6,283 nucleotides of DNA from positions 1 to 6,283 of the forward strand of contig JBARVL010000067.1 of NCBI GenBank assembly GCA_049646245.1, written 5' to 3'. Shown here one piece after another: positions 5,413 through 6,283 of the stretch. The notes under the pieces are model-generated. The model was not told the DNA's origin. It saw only the letters and a program-made list of their open reading frames with translations, and did not search any database. Position 1 is the stretch's first letter, and every line of letters begins with the position of its first letter. The position numbers were made by a program, and so were the translations under genes. The DNA comes from Crinalium sp049646245. Lineage in GTDB: Bacteria; Cyanobacteriota; Cyanobacteriia; Cyanobacteriales; PCC-9333.

Positions 5413-5619
5413 CTACTGCGACACCCACCCAAGTTTAACAGTTTTGTCATAGCCACCACTCACAAGAGTTTTGCTATCGTGGCTAAAAGCGACTGATTCA
5501 ACATAAGATTCATGTCCCGTCATCGGGGCAACTTCTTGTTTAGTTTGCAAGTCCCAAAGTTTAATTTTTTATCATCACTCCCCAACTGCAAGAATTTTAC
5601 CATCAAAGCTAAATCCCTT
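5413..5619 (-). pseudogene. Eroded C-terminal remnant of a WD40-repeat protein
   Basis: Read on the minus strand, 5616 down to 5413 encodes the tail of a WD40 propeller: GFSFDGKILAVG, then KIKLWDLQTKQEV, MTGHESYVESVAFSHDSKTL and SGGYDKTVKL, ending at TAG (5413-5415). That is the end of one repeat plus one nearly complete repeat. Between AVG and KIKLWD the frame holds TGA, TGA and TAA (5569-5577). Shifting one base there restores SDD, the residues expected in this place, so one extra G in the GGGG run (5580-5583) and one lost base in the following A-run explain the damage: two compensating frameshifts. Above about 5617 homology ends abruptly, so the start and all N-terminal repeats are gone. 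A single sequencing error would not account for this. WD40 proteins are scaffold-like and abundant in filamentous cyanobacteria, where repeats recombine readily. Confidence 0.8.
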
Positions 5620-5655
5620 GTTAGAATAATTAATAACAATCTAAAAATTTAACAA

Positions 5656-6141
5656 ATGATCGATGAATTTAAGCGCCGATGGCAAGCATTAATAATGATG
5701 CTACCTGGATTATGTTTTAAGATCTTATTGATTTTTTGTGTAGTGTTTTTGTTTGGCATTGGCGAGGTAGCTGAACTAAAATGTCAGCGACTTCCCCTAA
5801 ATAGGGGAATATGCCAAATTGTTAATTCTGGTTTATGGTGGTCAAACAAAAAAGAAATTCCCTTAAGTAAGTTGCAAGGTGCAAAGCTTCAAGAAGATAT
5901 ATCTCGCGATGACAAAGGTAAAACTTCCCGAAATTATTCTGTTATTCTATTAACTCAAGATGGTGATATGAAACTTGCCAGTATTTGGTCTTCTAACAAT
6001 AAACAAGCATCAGAACAAGATGTCGCTCGGATCAATGAATTTGCTAGTAATTTGACATCATCACTGAATATCAAACAAGATCATCGTTTTCTGCCCTACC
6101 TTATGGGAATCATCGTCTTATTTGTTTTTCTAAAATTCTAA
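5656..6141 (+). CDS. Membrane protein of unknown function, two membrane segments around a beta-rich domain
   Basis: 161 residues. A hydrophobic segment at about 13-36 follows a basic start (KRRW), and a second closes the protein at 146-160. Between them is a soluble domain of about 105 residues with alternating strands: LKCQRLPLNRGICQIVNSGLWW contains two cysteines (C43, C53) ten apart, then EIPLSKLQGAKLQE, YSVILLTQDGDMKLASIW and a helix QDVARINEFASNL. The pattern of a setting followed by IPL..L.GA and a V.LLT..G...L strand recalls PH-like domains in small cyanobacterial membrane proteins, but I cannot name the family. Topology is probably both ends in the cytoplasm with the domain outside, or the reverse. 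The gene is divergent from the WD40 remnant and hicBA. No Shine-Dalgarno is visible before the ATG at 5656; the AT-rich leader has no clear promoter. Confidence 0.75.
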   Translation: MIDEFKRRWQALIMMLPGLCFKILLIFCVVFLFGIGEVAELKCQRLPLNRGICQIVNSGLWWSNKKEIPLSKLQGAKLQEDISRDDKGKTSRNYSVILLTQDGDMKLASIWSSNNKQASEQDVARINEFASNLTSSLNIKQDHRFLPYLMGIIVLFVFLKF

Positions 6142-6283
6142 GAATTCCTCTTTTAAATATCATTGGTATTTTCCTCATATAGATGTTAACTCCTGGTGAC
6201 TAAATGCCCGCCATGCACACGAAATTAATATACTTACTGTGATATCAAGTCCGGCTAATTAATTACGATATGTATACGGGCGG

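Noticed and set aside
5413..5622. WD40 stretch as a functional gene using an internal start or programmed frameshifting
   Set aside because: Two opposite shifts about 10 bases apart with three stops between them, and loss of all upstream repeats, fit decay far better than recoding.
6260..6283. C-terminal end of a minus-strand gene entering from the right edge
   Set aside because: All three minus-strand frames stop within about 30 bases of the edge, leaving fewer than ten residues, too few to support any call.

Overview
The window reads as chromosomal DNA of a cyanobacterium, most likely a filamentous (Nostocales-like) one. Three things point there: six copies of the octamer GCGATCGC (HIP1, the highly iterated palindrome of many cyanobacterial genomes) at 59, 715, 2762, 3480, 4005 and 4106; short intergenic tandem repeats of the kind common in these genomes; and cyanobacterial-looking families (a DUF39 homocysteine-biosynthesis protein, an AI-2E family permease, bacterial SH3 proteins, WD40 repeats, abundant toxin-antitoxin pairs). 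No rRNA, tRNA, CRISPR array, intact transposase or replication origin was seen.

Left part (1-2916), all minus strand: an octamer array, then a DUF39/HcyBio protein (49-1263), an AI-2E family permease with a GTG start and a good Shine-Dalgarno (1354-2475), and a two-helix small membrane protein (2722-2916). Spacers of 90 and 246 bp carry short repeats and an inverted repeat, so these need not be one operon.

Middle (2917-4114): a 41-residue single-helix membrane ORF on the plus strand (3065-3190) ends exactly where a minus-strand secreted/lipoprotein-like protein with two SH3b domains (3191-3862) ends. The SH3b gene has a convincing sigma70-type promoter at 3916-3943.

Right part (4115-5655): two type II toxin-antitoxin modules in series on the minus strand, hicB-hicA (5357 down to 4847) followed by a Phd/YefM-type antitoxin and a VapC-like PIN toxin overlapping by ATGA (4743 down to 4115). 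Upstream of hicB lies an eroded C-terminal piece of a WD40-repeat gene (5413-5619), with three in-frame stops and two compensating frameshifts. The window closes with a plus-strand double-spanning membrane protein of unknown function (5656-6141) and about 140 bp in which I recognise nothing.

No single clearly novel system is visible. The most worthwhile leads are the WD40 gene remnant beside the paired TA modules, the small ORF abutting the SH3b gene tail to tail, and the cysteine pattern of the HcyBio protein.
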